64,000 nt of DNA from Curvibacter gracilis ATCC BAA-807 (GTDB taxonomy: Bacteria > Pseudomonadota > Gammaproteobacteria > Burkholderiales > Burkholderiaceae_C): contig NZ_JADZ01000011.1 of the NCBI RefSeq assembly GCF_000518645.1, positions 244,525-308,524 on the forward strand, read 5' to 3'. Both the position numbers and the translations under genes were made by a program. Below the pieces are notes generated by a model. That model was not told where the DNA came from. It saw only the letters and a program-made list of their open reading frames with translations, and ran no database searches. Shown here piece after piece: positions 8,755-19,755 of the stretch; positions within the stretch are counted from its first letter, which is position 1, and every line of letters begins with the position of its first letter.

Positions 8755-9063
8755 ATGATTCTTGAACTTGCCGACATCCGCATCCAACCCGGCCAGCAGG
8801 CCGCCTTCGAAGAGGCCATCGAGCGTGGCCTGCGCACCGTGATCAGCCAGGCCAAGGGCTTTCAGGGCTTCACCGTGAACCATGGCATCGAATCGCCCGA
8901 ACGCTATGTGCTGCAGATTTTCTGGGCCACCCTGGAAGACCACACCGAAGGCTTCCGCGGCTCGCCGCTGTTTGCGCAATGGCGCGCCATTGTGGGCCCC
9001 TTCTTTGCGGCACCTCCGGTGGTGGAGCACTTTGAACTGGTGACGCATTCCGACGGGAACTGA
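8755..9063 (+). CDS. Antibiotic biosynthesis monooxygenase (ABM) domain protein
   Basis: A small single-domain protein of 102 residues with the dimeric ferredoxin-like ABM fold (ILELADIRIQPGQ at the start, ESPERYVLQIFWATLEDHTEGFR in the middle, and a C-terminal VVEHFEL). Related proteins include cofactor-free monooxygenases and heme-degrading enzymes, but most are uncharacterised. The ATG at 8755 follows AAAGAGA. It is divergent from the isomerase gene, with a 67-base shared promoter region, and lies 57 bases upstream of the FAH-family gene. It may be an accessory enzyme of aromatic catabolism, which is inference. Confidence 0.8.
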   Translation: MILELADIRIQPGQQAAFEEAIERGLRTVISQAKGFQGFTVNHGIESPERYVLQIFWATLEDHTEGFRGSPLFAQWRAIVGPFFAAPPVVEHFELVTHSDGN

Positions 9064-9120
9064 AGCGCCCCCCGCCCCTCCCGTTCACTTCCCTGCTGCA
9101 AGACGACCTGAAAGGCTGAC

Positions 9121-9816
9121 ATGAGCTATGTGATCCCTGCCGCTCCCCCGGTGAGCGTCCCGGTGCTGGGTACCAGCGACCGTTTTCCGGTGCGCCGCAT
9201 CTACTGCGTGGGCCGCAACTACGAAGAACATGCCAAGGAAATGGGCTTCACCGGCCGCGAGCCGCCCTTCTTCTTCCTGAAGCCGGCCGATGCGCTGGTG
9301 GTGGTGAACGCCGGCGAGACCGGCACCATGCCCTACCCCAGCCTGACGCACAACCTGCACCACGAGATCGAACTGGTGGTGGCCATCGGCACCGGGGGCC
9401 GCAACATCACGGCCGCCGATGCACACAAGCACATCTACGGCTATGCGGTGGGCCTGGACATGACGCGCCGTGACCTGCAAAACGAAATGAAGAAGCAAGG
9501 CCGCCCCTGGTGCATCGGCAAGGGCTTTGACCACAGCGCGCCCATCGGCCCCATCACCCCTGCGGCCCAGGCCGGCGACTTGAGCCAGGCCGCGATCTGG
9601 CTCAAGGTGAACGGCCAGGAGCGCCAGTCCAGCACGATCTCGAAGCTGATCTGGAACATCGCCGAAACCATCGAGCACCTGTCTGTTGCCTGGGAGCTGA
9701 GCCCGGGCGACCTGATCTACACCGGTACCCCCGAGGGCGTGTCGGCCGTGGTCAAGGGTGACTTGCTCGAAGGCGGCGTGACCGGCCTGGGCCACTTGAA
9801 CCTGCGGATCGCCTGA
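9121..9816 (+). CDS. Fumarylacetoacetate hydrolase family protein (probable fumarylpyruvate hydrolase)
   Basis: A 231-residue protein of the FAH superfamily, close to the small YcgM/NagK-type hydrolases. It has the opening VRRIYCVGRNYEEHAKEMG, the metal-binding HHEIELVV acidic cluster, and the late GDLIYTGTPEGV motif. The expected reaction is C-C bond hydrolysis of a fumaryl-type diketo acid, for example fumarylpyruvate to fumarate and pyruvate. This would follow the isomerase encoded nearby. It is probably co-transcribed with the ABM gene and is followed by a terminator. Confidence 0.88.
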   Translation: MSYVIPAAPPVSVPVLGTSDRFPVRRIYCVGRNYEEHAKEMGFTGREPPFFFLKPADALVVVNAGETGTMPYPSLTHNLHHEIELVVAIGTGGRNITAADAHKHIYGYAVGLDMTRRDLQNEMKKQGRPWCIGKGFDHSAPIGPITPAAQAGDLSQAAIWLKVNGQERQSSTISKLIWNIAETIEHLSVAWELSPGDLIYTGTPEGVSAVVKGDLLEGGVTGLGHLNLRIA

Positions 9817-9850
9817 TCGGCCGCCCACCGCCCCGGCAAGCTGATCTCAA

Positions 9851-9870
9851 AGCCCCGCAAGGGGCTTTTT
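9851..9870 (+). terminator. Intrinsic terminator after the FAH-family gene
   Basis: AGCCCC-GCAA-GGGGCT followed by TTTT, 34 bases after the stop codon at 9816. Confidence 0.85.
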
Positions 9871-9955
9871 CATTTCCGCACAAGCCTTGACATGGCTTAA
9901 GAAAGCCTGGTGCATGCGTCCTACGATGGAGCCATCCCATTCACAGGAGCACGCC

Positions 9956-10462
9956 ATGAGCACGGTCACCGAATCCGCCGACTTTGAAGCCCTGGATGCC
10001 TGCCACCAGCAGATCGCCAGCCACCTCCAGGCCCTCAAGGCCCTGGTCAAGCACGTTGCCGAAACCGGGGTGGACCCGTGGGCCCAGCAGCAGGCCGCGG
10101 CCATCGAAGCCTTCTTCTCCGGCACCTCGCGCGATCACCATGCCGAGGAAGAGCGCAGCGTTTTTCCGCCGCTGCTGGCCTCGGCCGATGCCTCGCTGGC
10201 CCAGACCATCCGCACCCTGCAGCAAGACCATGGCTGGATCGAAGAAAACTGGATCGAGCTCGCCCCGCAACTGCGCGCCATGGCCGACGGCCATGGCTGG
10301 ACGGACCCGGCCGAGTTCCAGCACTACGCCGAGGTGTTCCTGAGCCTGTGCGAAGGCCACATCGCCCTGGAAGAATCGCTGATCTACCCCGAATCCAAGG
10401 CCCGTTGGGCGGCGGTGGTGGCGCGCCGGCTGACCGAGCTGCCCGCCCTGGTCCGGGCCTGA
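9956..10462 (+). CDS. Hemerythrin HHE-domain protein
   Basis: A 168-residue soluble four-helix protein expected to bind a di-iron centre and so sense or carry O2 or NO, or handle iron. Candidate ligands follow the hemerythrin pattern: His17, His61/His62 with Glu65/Glu66, His92, Glu96, His135 and Glu139/Glu140. The ATG at 9956 has AGGAG eight bases upstream. A TTGACA -35-like hexamer lies at 9887, but its -10 partner is weak. It stands alone between two unrelated genes, so the physiological role is open. Confidence 0.85.
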   Translation: MSTVTESADFEALDACHQQIASHLQALKALVKHVAETGVDPWAQQQAAAIEAFFSGTSRDHHAEEERSVFPPLLASADASLAQTIRTLQQDHGWIEENWIELAPQLRAMADGHGWTDPAEFQHYAEVFLSLCEGHIALEESLIYPESKARWAAVVARRLTELPALVRA

Positions 10463-10530
10463 CACCTGCGGGGCCACGGGCGATGGCCCCCTGAACCGGT
10501 CGGCGCCACACTTGCCCGTACACTCGCGGC

Positions 10531-11079
10531 ATGACGTATCGCAGCCCCATCAAGCACTGCCGCAACTGCGGTTCGGTCGTGGCCTATCGGATTCCGGACG
10601 ACGGAGACACCAAACCACGGGCCGTCTGCACGGTCTGCCACACGATCCATTACGAGAACCCGCTCAACGTGGTGGGCACCGTGCCCTACCTGGGCACCAA
10701 GGTGCTGCTGTGCAAGCGCAACATCGAGCCCCGCTGGGGCAAGTGGACGCTGCCTGCGGGCTTCATGGAGCTCGAAGAATCCACCGCCCAGGGCGCAGCC
10801 CGCGAAACCCAGGAAGAAGCCGGTGCCTTGTTCGAACTCGAGGGCCTGTTCAGCATCCTGAACGTGATCCGGGTGGGTCAGGTGCATCTTTTCTACCGGG
10901 CCCGTCTGCTCAGCGAGACCTTCCACCCCGGCCACGAAACCATCGAGGCCCGGTTGTTCGAGGAGCACGAAATCCCCTGGGACGAGATTGCCTTCAGAAC
11001 GGTCAAGGAAACCCTGGAGTGCTATTTCGCTGATCGCCGCCGCGGCCATTACGACATCCACCAGATCGACATCGCCTGA
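10531..11079 (+). CDS. NUDIX hydrolase with N-terminal zinc ribbon
   Basis: A 182-residue pyrophosphohydrolase. Residues 10-36 hold a zinc ribbon (Cys10, Cys13, Cys33, Cys36). The Nudix box runs from residue 77 to 99, with the REtqEEaGA core at 91-99 that coordinates magnesium. This arrangement resembles ADP-ribose or NADH pyrophosphatases; the exact nucleotide substrate cannot be read from sequence. There is no obvious Shine-Dalgarno before the ATG at 10531. It converges on the His-rich gene at 11104. Confidence 0.88.
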   Translation: MTYRSPIKHCRNCGSVVAYRIPDDGDTKPRAVCTVCHTIHYENPLNVVGTVPYLGTKVLLCKRNIEPRWGKWTLPAGFMELEESTAQGAARETQEEAGALFELEGLFSILNVIRVGQVHLFYRARLLSETFHPGHETIEARLFEEHEIPWDEIAFRTVKETLECYFADRRRGHYDIHQIDIA

Positions 11080-11103
11080 GGCCTGAGGGCGATCAGGTCG
11101 CAC

Positions 11104-11643
11104 TCAGCGCCGGTCGCCGTGACGGTCGCCACGGCCTTCGCCCCGATCACCGCCATGTCCGTGGCCGTCGCGGTCCCAGCCGCGGTGCTCGCCTCGGTCG
11201 TGATCGCGCTCCTCATGGCGCTCAAAGCCGCGCCCCGGTCCATGCGGACCATCACCGCGGCGCTCCCACCAGCGGTCGCGATCGTCCACCCGCACGAAGT
11301 ACACCGGCCGACCACAGGCCTGGTAGCGGCGGCAATAGCGGCCCCAGTTCCGGTACTCGACGGTAGAAACATACAGATACATTGGTGCCGCCCCAAAAAC
11401 GGGCTGCCCAACGACAACCGGTGCCGCATTGATGATGGGGGGCACAGGGTTGCTGCCCACCGAGATCTGACCATACACCCCAGGGGCCATGGGGCCCCCG
11501 ACCGTGAGGTTCACATAGGCCTGAGCATGGGCGGCCCCTGCGCTCAGCGCCCCCAGGGCCAGCGCGAGCAAACCCGATTTCAGCCCCTTCAGTTGGCGAA
11601 TCGGATTGATCGAGCAGACCAATGGCATTGACTTGTTAAGCAC
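11104..11643 (-). CDS. Secreted His/Arg/Asp/Gly-rich protein, unknown function
   Basis: About 179 residues from a GTG start at 11643, which has AGGAG eight bases upstream; an ATG at 11628 is the alternative. A signal peptide is clear, with a hydrophobic LLALALGALSAGAAHAQA ending in a likely AHA-QA cleavage site. The mature protein has a short conserved region around YVSTVEYRNWGRYCRRYQACG with two Cys. It ends in a low-complexity tail of HDRGEHRGWDRDG type, rich in His, Asp, Arg and Gly. Periplasmic metal binding is a reasonable guess, especially as a His-rich metal ATPase is divergently transcribed next to it. Confidence 0.7.
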   Translation of the reverse strand: MLNKSMPLVCSINPIRQLKGLKSGLLALALGALSAGAAHAQAYVNLTVGGPMAPGVYGQISVGSNPVPPIINAAPVVVGQPVFGAAPMYLYVSTVEYRNWGRYCRRYQACGRPVYFVRVDDRDRWWERRGDGPHGPGRGFERHEERDHDRGEHRGWDRDGHGHGGDRGEGRGDRHGDRR

Positions 11644-11910
11644 GGCGTTGACTCCTAGTGTTGATGTGACCTTAACGCGCCAGCATGGGCTTCGGTCTTG
11701 TCTTTTTGTAAACATCGGCTTGTATGTGTTTCATATCCGCTCCAAATGCAGGCTGACTACACCGCTCGCGCAGCTGCTCATGCAGCCCAAAGGCCGGCTC
11801 GCCTTGCCATGAAAGAGCGCAGGGGCAAGGGGCATGGACGACAATCGTTTCAGGCCAGGGCCGTGGCCCTCGCACCCCACCCACTCCCCCCTGTTCGGAA
11901 GGAAGACTCG

Positions 11911-13962
11911 ATGGCGCCCCCGCATGACCATGACCATGACCATGACCACGGACACGGACACGGACACGGACACGGACACGGACACGGACACGGTCATCAG
12001 CATGCGCATGGCAGCCCGCTGGGCGAGCATGCCGAACTGGTCTTTGCCTTGTGCGCCGGGTTGTCTGTGCTGGGCGGATGGCTGCTGGAGACCTGGCACC
12101 CCTCACCGGGCTGGATGGCACTGGCCTGCTATGCGCTGGCCTACCTGGCAGGCGGCTGGTTCACCGTGGGCGAAGCGCTGGCCAACCTGCGTGCGCGTCG
12201 GTTCGAAATCGACACCCTGATGCTGGTGGCGGCCGCTGGTGCAGCCGCCCTGGGGCAATGGGCCGAGGGGGGCCTGCTGCTGTTCCTGTTCAGCCTGGGC
12301 CACTCTCTGGAGCACTTTGCCATGGGGCGGGCCCGGCGGGCCATCGAGGCCCTGGCCCAGTTTGCCCCCGAACGCGCCACCCTGCGCGAAGGCGAGCACA
12401 CCCGGGAGGTGGCCGTGAGCACGCTGCGTGCCGGTGACCAGATCCTGGTCAAACCCAACGAACGCTTTCCGGCCGATGGCTTTGTGCTGGCCGGCCAGAG
12501 CAGCGTGAACCAGGCCCCGATCACCGGGGAGAGCCTGCCCGTCGAGAAGGTGCCTGTCAGCACACCCCAGACGGCGCTGCGCGATTTCGCCCGGTTGCCG
12601 GCCAGGCATCGGGTGTTTGCCGGCAGCCTCAATGGGCGGGGTGCGCTGGAGGTGGTGGTGGCGCGTGTGGCCAGCGAATCCACCATGGCCCGCATGGTGC
12701 GCCTGGTCACCGAGGCGCAGACCCAGCGCTCGCCCACGCAGACCTTCACCGAACGCTTCGAGCGTGTGTTCGTGCCCCTGGTGTTGGGTTTCGTGTTGCT
12801 GCTGCTGTTCGCCTGGGTGGTGGTGGATGAACCCTTCTCGGCCAGCTTCTACCGCGCCATGGCGGTGCTGGTGGCGGCCAGCCCCTGCGCCTTGGCCATC
12901 TCGGTGCCCAGCGCCGTGCTCAGCGGCGTGGCGCGTGCCGGGCATGGCGGGGTGTTGATCAAGGGTGGCGCCCCGCTGGAGAGCCTGGGGCGCCTCGATG
13001 CCATGGCCTTCGACAAAACCGGCACCCTGACCGAAGGCAAGCCCCGGCTCACCGATGTTCAGCCCGCGGCCGGGGTCTCCACAGAAGAGCTGCTGACGGT
13101 GGCCCTGGCAGTCGAACGCCACAGCGACCACCCGTTGGCCGCCGCCGTGGTGGAAGGGGCCCAGGAGCGCCTGGGGCCTTTGGCCAGCGTGCCCGAGGTG
13201 CTGGGCCTGCAAAGCCTTACCGGCCTGGGTGTGACGGCCCGGGTGGGTCAGCAGACCGCCTGCATCGGCAAACCGGCCCTGTTCAGCCGCTTGGGCCTGG
13301 CCGACCCCGACGCGACGCTGCAGCGGGCTCGCGAGGCGCTGGAGCAGGCGGGGCGAAGCACCATGCTGGTCCGCCTGGGGCAACGCGATCTGGGCGTGCT
13401 GGGGCTGATGGACACCCCCCGCCCCGGTGCCGCCGCGGTGATGCAGGCGCTGCGGGCGCTGGGCATCCAACGCCTGATCATGATCTCGGGTGACAACCAG
13501 CAGGTGGCCGAGGCCGTGGCCCAGGCCATCGGCCTCACCGAAGCCCGCGGCGAGTTGATGCCCGAGGACAAGGTGCAGGCCATCCAGGCACTGCGGGCCG
13601 ATGGCGGCCAGGTGGCCATGGTGGGCGATGGCGTGAACGACGCCCCCGCCATGGCCCATGCCACGGTCGGCATCGCCATGGGGGCGGCGGGGTCGGATGT
13701 GGCGCTGGAGACCGCCGACGTGGCCCTGCTGGGTGATGACCTGGCCCAGTTGCCGTTTGCGGTCGGGCTGTCACGCCAGACCAGCCGGATCATCCGGCAG
13801 AACCTGTGGGTGAGCCTGGGGGTGGTGGCCCTGCTGCTGCCCGCCACCCTGCTGGGCCTGAACATGGGCACCGCCGTGCTGTTCCATGAAGGCTCGACCC
13901 TGCTGGTGGTGGTGAACGCGCTGCGCCTGCTGCGCTATCCGCTGCGGCGCCCTGCGGCCTGA
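11911..13962 (+). CDS. P1B-type heavy-metal ATPase with His-rich N-terminus (P1B-4-like)
   Basis: A 683-residue metal-exporting P-type ATPase of the inner membrane. The N-terminus is a His-Asp/His-Gly repeat (residues 5 to about 34) instead of a CxxC heavy-metal domain. The transport-site motif is Ser-Pro-Cys (324-326) rather than Cys-Pro-Cys, and the last membrane segment carries HEGST (His659). Both features mark the P1B-4 subgroup, which moves Co2+, Fe2+ or Zn2+. The phosphorylated residue is Asp368 in DKTGTLTEG. TGES and GDGVNDAP motifs are intact. The ATG at 11911 has GGAAGGA upstream. Upstream at 11802-11830 is an inverted CCTTGCC/GGCAAGG pair. Confidence 0.9.
   Translation: MAPPHDHDHDHDHGHGHGHGHGHGHGHGHQHAHGSPLGEHAELVFALCAGLSVLGGWLLETWHPSPGWMALACYALAYLAGGWFTVGEALANLRARRFEIDTLMLVAAAGAAALGQWAEGGLLLFLFSLGHSLEHFAMGRARRAIEALAQFAPERATLREGEHTREVAVSTLRAGDQILVKPNERFPADGFVLAGQSSVNQAPITGESLPVEKVPVSTPQTALRDFARLPARHRVFAGSLNGRGALEVVVARVASESTMARMVRLVTEAQTQRSPTQTFTERFERVFVPLVLGFVLLLLFAWVVVDEPFSASFYRAMAVLVAASPCALAISVPSAVLSGVARAGHGGVLIKGGAPLESLGRLDAMAFDKTGTLTEGKPRLTDVQPAAGVSTEELLTVALAVERHSDHPLAAAVVEGAQERLGPLASVPEVLGLQSLTGLGVTARVGQQTACIGKPALFSRLGLADPDATLQRAREALEQAGRSTMLVRLGQRDLGVLGLMDTPRPGAAAVMQALRALGIQRLIMISGDNQQVAEAVAQAIGLTEARGELMPEDKVQAIQALRADGGQVAMVGDGVNDAPAMAHATVGIAMGAAGSDVALETADVALLGDDLAQLPFAVGLSRQTSRIIRQNLWVSLGVVALLLPATLLGLNMGTAVLFHEGSTLLVVVNALRLLRYPLRRPAA
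11923..11991 (+). repeat. Hexanucleotide repeats coding the His tract
   Basis: Four exact CATGAC units (11923-11946), then CAC, then seven exact GGACAC units (11950-11991). They encode His-Asp and Gly-His dipeptides. Unit length six means copy-number change alters the tract length without shifting frame. Confidence 0.95.
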
Positions 13963-13967
13963 AGCCC

Positions 13968-14005
13968 AAAAAAATCGGCCACCGACTGTGAAGTGCGGTG
14001 GCCGA
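13968..14005 (-). terminator. Intrinsic terminator after the phosphoribosyltransferase gene
   Basis: A perfect 10-base stem TCGGCCACCG/CGGTGGCCGA (13975-13984 with 13996-14005) followed on the minus strand by seven T residues. It lies between two convergent genes. Confidence 0.9.
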
Positions 14006-14027
14006 CAGCTTGGGTCGAGTCAAAGAT

Positions 14028-14552
14028 TCAGATCTTCCACTTCTCCAGCAGCTTTTCGGGGCGCAGGCTGTCGTAGCTCTCGAAGGGCTGGTGGATCCAG
14101 GGGTTGGTGGGCAGGTATTCCACCGAGTAGTCGGGCGTGAAGATGGACAGCTGCTTGGTCCAGATCACGGCGCTGCGCAGCTCGGTGATGGGCGCGTAGT
14201 TGTTCTTCAGCATCTGGATCACGGCGTTCAGGGTGTGACCCGAATCGGCCAGGTCATCGACCAGCAGCACACGGCCGGCGATCTCACCCTTGGGGGTGGT
14301 GATGAAGCGTGCGATGTCGAGGTGGCCTTGCACCGTGCCGGCTTCGGCGCGGTACGAGCTGGTGGACATGATGGCCAGCGGCTTGTCGAAGATGCGGCTC
14401 AGGATGTCGCCCGGGCGCATGCCCCCGCGCGCCAGGCACAGGATGGTGTCGAACTGCCAACCCGATTGGTGGATCTTGATGGCCAGCTTCTCGATGAGGC
14501 TGTGGTACTCGTCGTAGCTCACGTACAGGTGTTTACCGTCTTCGGTCAGCAT
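14028..14552 (-). CDS. Purine phosphoribosyltransferase (xanthine-guanine/hypoxanthine type)
   Basis: A 174-residue type I phosphoribosyltransferase that attaches purine bases to PRPP for salvage. The PRPP-binding motif VLLVDDLADSGHT occupies residues 95-107. Upstream are the ILCLARGGMRPGDIL substrate loop and a flexible STSSYR region typical of Gpt-like enzymes. AGGAGC precedes the ATG at 14552. It lies directly downstream of purA in the same direction, although a terminator-like hairpin separates them, so purine salvage and synthesis genes are neighbours. The base preference is not certain. Confidence 0.87.
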   Translation of the reverse strand: MLTEDGKHLYVSYDEYHSLIEKLAIKIHQSGWQFDTILCLARGGMRPGDILSRIFDKPLAIMSTSSYRAEAGTVQGHLDIARFITTPKGEIAGRVLLVDDLADSGHTLNAVIQMLKNNYAPITELRSAVIWTKQLSIFTPDYSVEYLPTNPWIHQPFESYDSLRPEKLLEKWKI

Positions 14553-14576
14553 CTGATTTGCTCCTGGATAGATAGC

Positions 14577-14607
14577 TAAAAAGCCCGCCGCACGCTTGCG
14601 ACGGGCT
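14577..14607 (-). terminator. Intrinsic terminator after purA
   Basis: On the minus strand AGCCCGTCGC and GCGGCGGGCT pair around a short loop and are followed by five T residues. It lies between purA and the downstream phosphoribosyltransferase gene. Confidence 0.85.
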
Positions 14608-14656
14608 CATTATTCATGAATTTGTAAAGAAAGGTAGCCTGTCTCAGCGCAGGTCG

Positions 14657-17192
<2,536 letters not shown>

Positions 17193-17244
17193 GGTGATGG
17201 GGGGGCTGTTAAAAACGTGATTTTACAGATGTTGGCCAGCCCAC

Positions 17245-17436
17245 TCAGGACAGGGCCCACACCAGTGCCAGACCGGCCAGTACGCTGAGCAGGCCGATGA
17301 AGCGGATCTGACCGTCCTGCAGTTGCAGCAGGCGGGTGAAAGTCTGACGCCAGGCGCTGGGTGAAAGGAAGGGAAACAGCCCCTCAATCACCAAGACAAA
17401 GCCCAGCGCCAGCCACAGCGCATCGGAGTCCAACAC
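17245..17436 (-). CDS. DUF2065 (YjeT-like) small membrane protein
   Basis: A 63-residue protein with two hydrophobic segments (ALWLALGFVLVIEGLFPFL and FIGLLSVLAGLALVWAL) joined by a short basic/polar loop. It starts with GTG at 17436, six bases after the hflC stop, so translation is likely coupled. DUF2065 proteins are habitual neighbours of hflKC in proteobacteria. The molecular function is unknown. Confidence 0.88.
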   Translation of the reverse strand: MLDSDALWLALGFVLVIEGLFPFLSPSAWRQTFTRLLQLQDGQIRFIGLLSVLAGLALVWALS

Positions 17437-17442
17437 CCGCGC

Positions 17443-18345
17443 TCACTTCTTGCCGGCAGGGGCTGCAGGCGCAGCGCCGCGGAAGATGCGGAAGAACTCG
17501 GAGGTCGATGGATCAACCACCACCACATCGCTCTTCTTGTTCAGGGTGGCCTTGTAGGCGTCCAGGCTGCGGTAGAACTGCGCAAACTGCGGGTCCTTGC
17601 CGAAGGCCTCGGCATAGGTGCGCGCCGCCTCGGCATCGCCCTCACCCTTGATCTGCTGTGCTTCGCGGTAGGCGTTCGCCACCGTGATTTCGCGCTGACG
17701 ATCGGCGTCGGCCCGGATCTTTTCACCCTCGGCGCCCCCGGTGGAGCGCAGCTCGTTGGCCACGCGCTTGCGCTCGGCCTCCATGCGGCGGTAGACCGAC
17801 TCGGTGATGGCGTCCACGTAGTCGACACGGGTGACGCGCACGTCCACCACATCCACACCCCAGGGCTTGTCGCCCTTGACCACCTTGAGCACCTCACGGC
17901 GCACATCGTTCATCACGGCATCGCGCTTGGAGGACAGCAACTCCTTGACGGTGTGTTTGTTGACCTCTTCCTGGAACGCATTGCGCACCACGCGGTTGAG
18001 CTGGTTGGCACCGGCGGTCTCGTCCAGACCCACGTTGCGGATGTACTCCAGCGGGTCGGCGATGCGCCAGCGCACATACCAGTCGATCACCACGCGCTGC
18101 TTCTCAGCGGTCAGCATGGGCTCGGTGTCGGTGCTGTCGAGCATGAGCAGCCGCTTGTCGATGTACGACACGTTCTGGAACGGCGGCGGCAGCTTGAAGT
18201 TCAGGCCAGGCTCGGTGATGACCTCCTTGATCTGCCCCAGGGCGTAGACCACCCCGAACTGACGCTGGTCGACCACGAACAGCATGGAGCTCAGCAGCGC
18301 GAGGGCCACCAGCAACGATGAAATGAAAAAACCGATTCTGTTCAC
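17443..18345 (-). CDS. hflC: FtsH protease modulator HflC (SPFH protein)
   Basis: Partner of HflK in the inner-membrane complex that cages and modulates the FtsH protease. It is 300 residues with one N-terminal membrane anchor (residues 5-25) and a periplasmic SPFH/Band-7 domain beginning DQRQFGVVYALG. A long helical region containing RRMEAERKRVANELRSTG and DADRQREITVANAYREA follows. The GTG at 18345 has GGGAG seven bases upstream and lies eleven bases after hflK. The order hflX-hflK-hflC-DUF2065 is conserved. Confidence 0.96.
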   Translation of the reverse strand: MNRIGFFISSLLVALALLSSMLFVVDQRQFGVVYALGQIKEVITEPGLNFKLPPPFQNVSYIDKRLLMLDSTDTEPMLTAEKQRVVIDWYVRWRIADPLEYIRNVGLDETAGANQLNRVVRNAFQEEVNKHTVKELLSSKRDAVMNDVRREVLKVVKGDKPWGVDVVDVRVTRVDYVDAITESVYRRMEAERKRVANELRSTGGAEGEKIRADADRQREITVANAYREAQQIKGEGDAEAARTYAEAFGKDPQFAQFYRSLDAYKATLNKKSDVVVVDPSTSEFFRIFRGAAPAAPAGKK

Positions 18346-18356
18346 GAAGCTACTCC

Positions 18357-19715
18357 CTAGCGCGATTCGCGGTCACGCGAGCGGCCGTTGTCACGGGCAC
18401 GCGACTCGTTGGAAAACGCAGCACCGGAGGCCGGTGCGCTGGCGGGGGTCTGAGGCACGGCGGCGGCAGCGGGTGCGGCCTCCACCGTCGCAGACCCTGC
18501 CTGCTGCAGGATCTTGTCGAGCGGCATGTACAGCAGGTTGCCACCTTGGCGCGACTCGACCAGCACCTTGGTCACATTGCCGTAGATCTGCTGCATGGTG
18601 TCGATGTACATGCGGTCCCGCGTGACCTGGGGCGCCTTCTGATACTCGTTCAGCACGGACTTGAAGCGCTGCGCATCACCTTGGGCCTGGGCCACGATGC
18701 GGCCCTTGTAAGCCTCGGCCTCTTCCTTCAGGCGGGAGGCCGAACCCACCGCGCGCGGAATCACGTCGTTGGCGTAGGCCTGGGCCTCGTTCTTGGCGCG
18801 TTCACGCTCCTGACCGGCCTTGAGCACGTCGTCAAAGGCGGCCTGCACCTGCTCGGGTGGGCGCACGCCCCCTTGCTGCAGGTTGATGCCCACCACCTCG
18901 ACCCCGACCTTGTAGCGGTCGAGGATGCTTTGCATCAGCGCACGCACACGGGGCGCAATCTGGTCGCGCTCATCGGACAAGGCGGTGTCCATGCGCATCT
19001 TGCCAACCACTTCACGCACGGCGGTCTCGGCCGCCTGGACCACGGACTCGCCCGGGTTCTTCGACTCAAACAGCCAGGCACGTGCGTCATTGAGGCGGTA
19101 CTGCACGGCGAACTTGATTTCGACGATGTTCTCGTCTTCGGTCAGCATGGCCGAGTCACGCAGACCCGTGCTCTTGATGACCGTGTCGCGCCCCACATCG
19201 ACCGAGCGGATCTGGGTGACGAACACCAGCTCATGGCGCTGGATCGGGTAAGGCAGGCGCCAGTTGAAGCCCGCCCCCACCGTCGACTTGTAACGGCCGA
19301 ACTGCGTGATCACGGCCTGCTGGCCTTCCTGCACGATGAAAAAGCCGGTACCCAGCCAGATCAGCACGGCCACGGCGGCGATCAGACCCACGCCGACGCC
19401 GGCGCTCTTCATGTCGGGCTGGTAGCCACCACCACCGCCCTTGCCACCCGAGCCACCGCCCTGCCCGCCCCCCTGGCCGCCGAACAGCTTGCCCAGTTTG
19501 CGGTTGAGGTCGCGCCACAGTTCGTCGAGATCCGGCGGAACCTGCTGGCCACCCTGCCCGCGCGGGTTGTGTTGCTCGGGAGCATCCTTGTCCGGACGGC
19601 CACGTTCACCGGAGGAGTCATCCCCCCGACCCCAGCGTGGATCGTTGAGATTGAACATCCCCTTGATGCGACCCGGCAGAGCCGGCCAGCGCAAGGCTTT
19701 GGTCTTGAAGTTCAT
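18357..19715 (-). CDS. hflK: FtsH protease modulator HflK (SPFH protein)
   Basis: Larger partner of HflC, with one membrane segment and a periplasmic SPFH domain. The predicted 452-residue protein begins with an Asn/Asp/Gly-rich cytoplasmic region including FNLNDPRWGRGDD and a run of Gly (about residues 80-100). The membrane segment VGLIAAVAVLIWLGTGFFIV and the SPFH domain FIVQEGQQAVITQFGRYK follow. The C-terminus is rich in Ala/Pro, then Arg. The ATG at 19715 is preferred for its spacing from AAAAGAG; an ATG at 19721 is equally possible. It lies 40 bases after hflX. Confidence 0.95.
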   Translation of the reverse strand: MNFKTKALRWPALPGRIKGMFNLNDPRWGRGDDSSGERGRPDKDAPEQHNPRGQGGQQVPPDLDELWRDLNRKLGKLFGGQGGGQGGGSGGKGGGGGYQPDMKSAGVGVGLIAAVAVLIWLGTGFFIVQEGQQAVITQFGRYKSTVGAGFNWRLPYPIQRHELVFVTQIRSVDVGRDTVIKSTGLRDSAMLTEDENIVEIKFAVQYRLNDARAWLFESKNPGESVVQAAETAVREVVGKMRMDTALSDERDQIAPRVRALMQSILDRYKVGVEVVGINLQQGGVRPPEQVQAAFDDVLKAGQERERAKNEAQAYANDVIPRAVGSASRLKEEAEAYKGRIVAQAQGDAQRFKSVLNEYQKAPQVTRDRMYIDTMQQIYGNVTKVLVESRQGGNLLYMPLDKILQQAGSATVEAAPAAAAVPQTPASAPASGAAFSNESRARDNGRSRDRESR

Positions 19716-19755
19716 TCGCATTGCTCTTTTCTTGTACGGGACTGATTGTGCCCAA

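Noticed and set aside
11923..11991. Phase-variable frameshifting tract
   Set aside because: The units are six bases long, so copy-number change keeps the frame.
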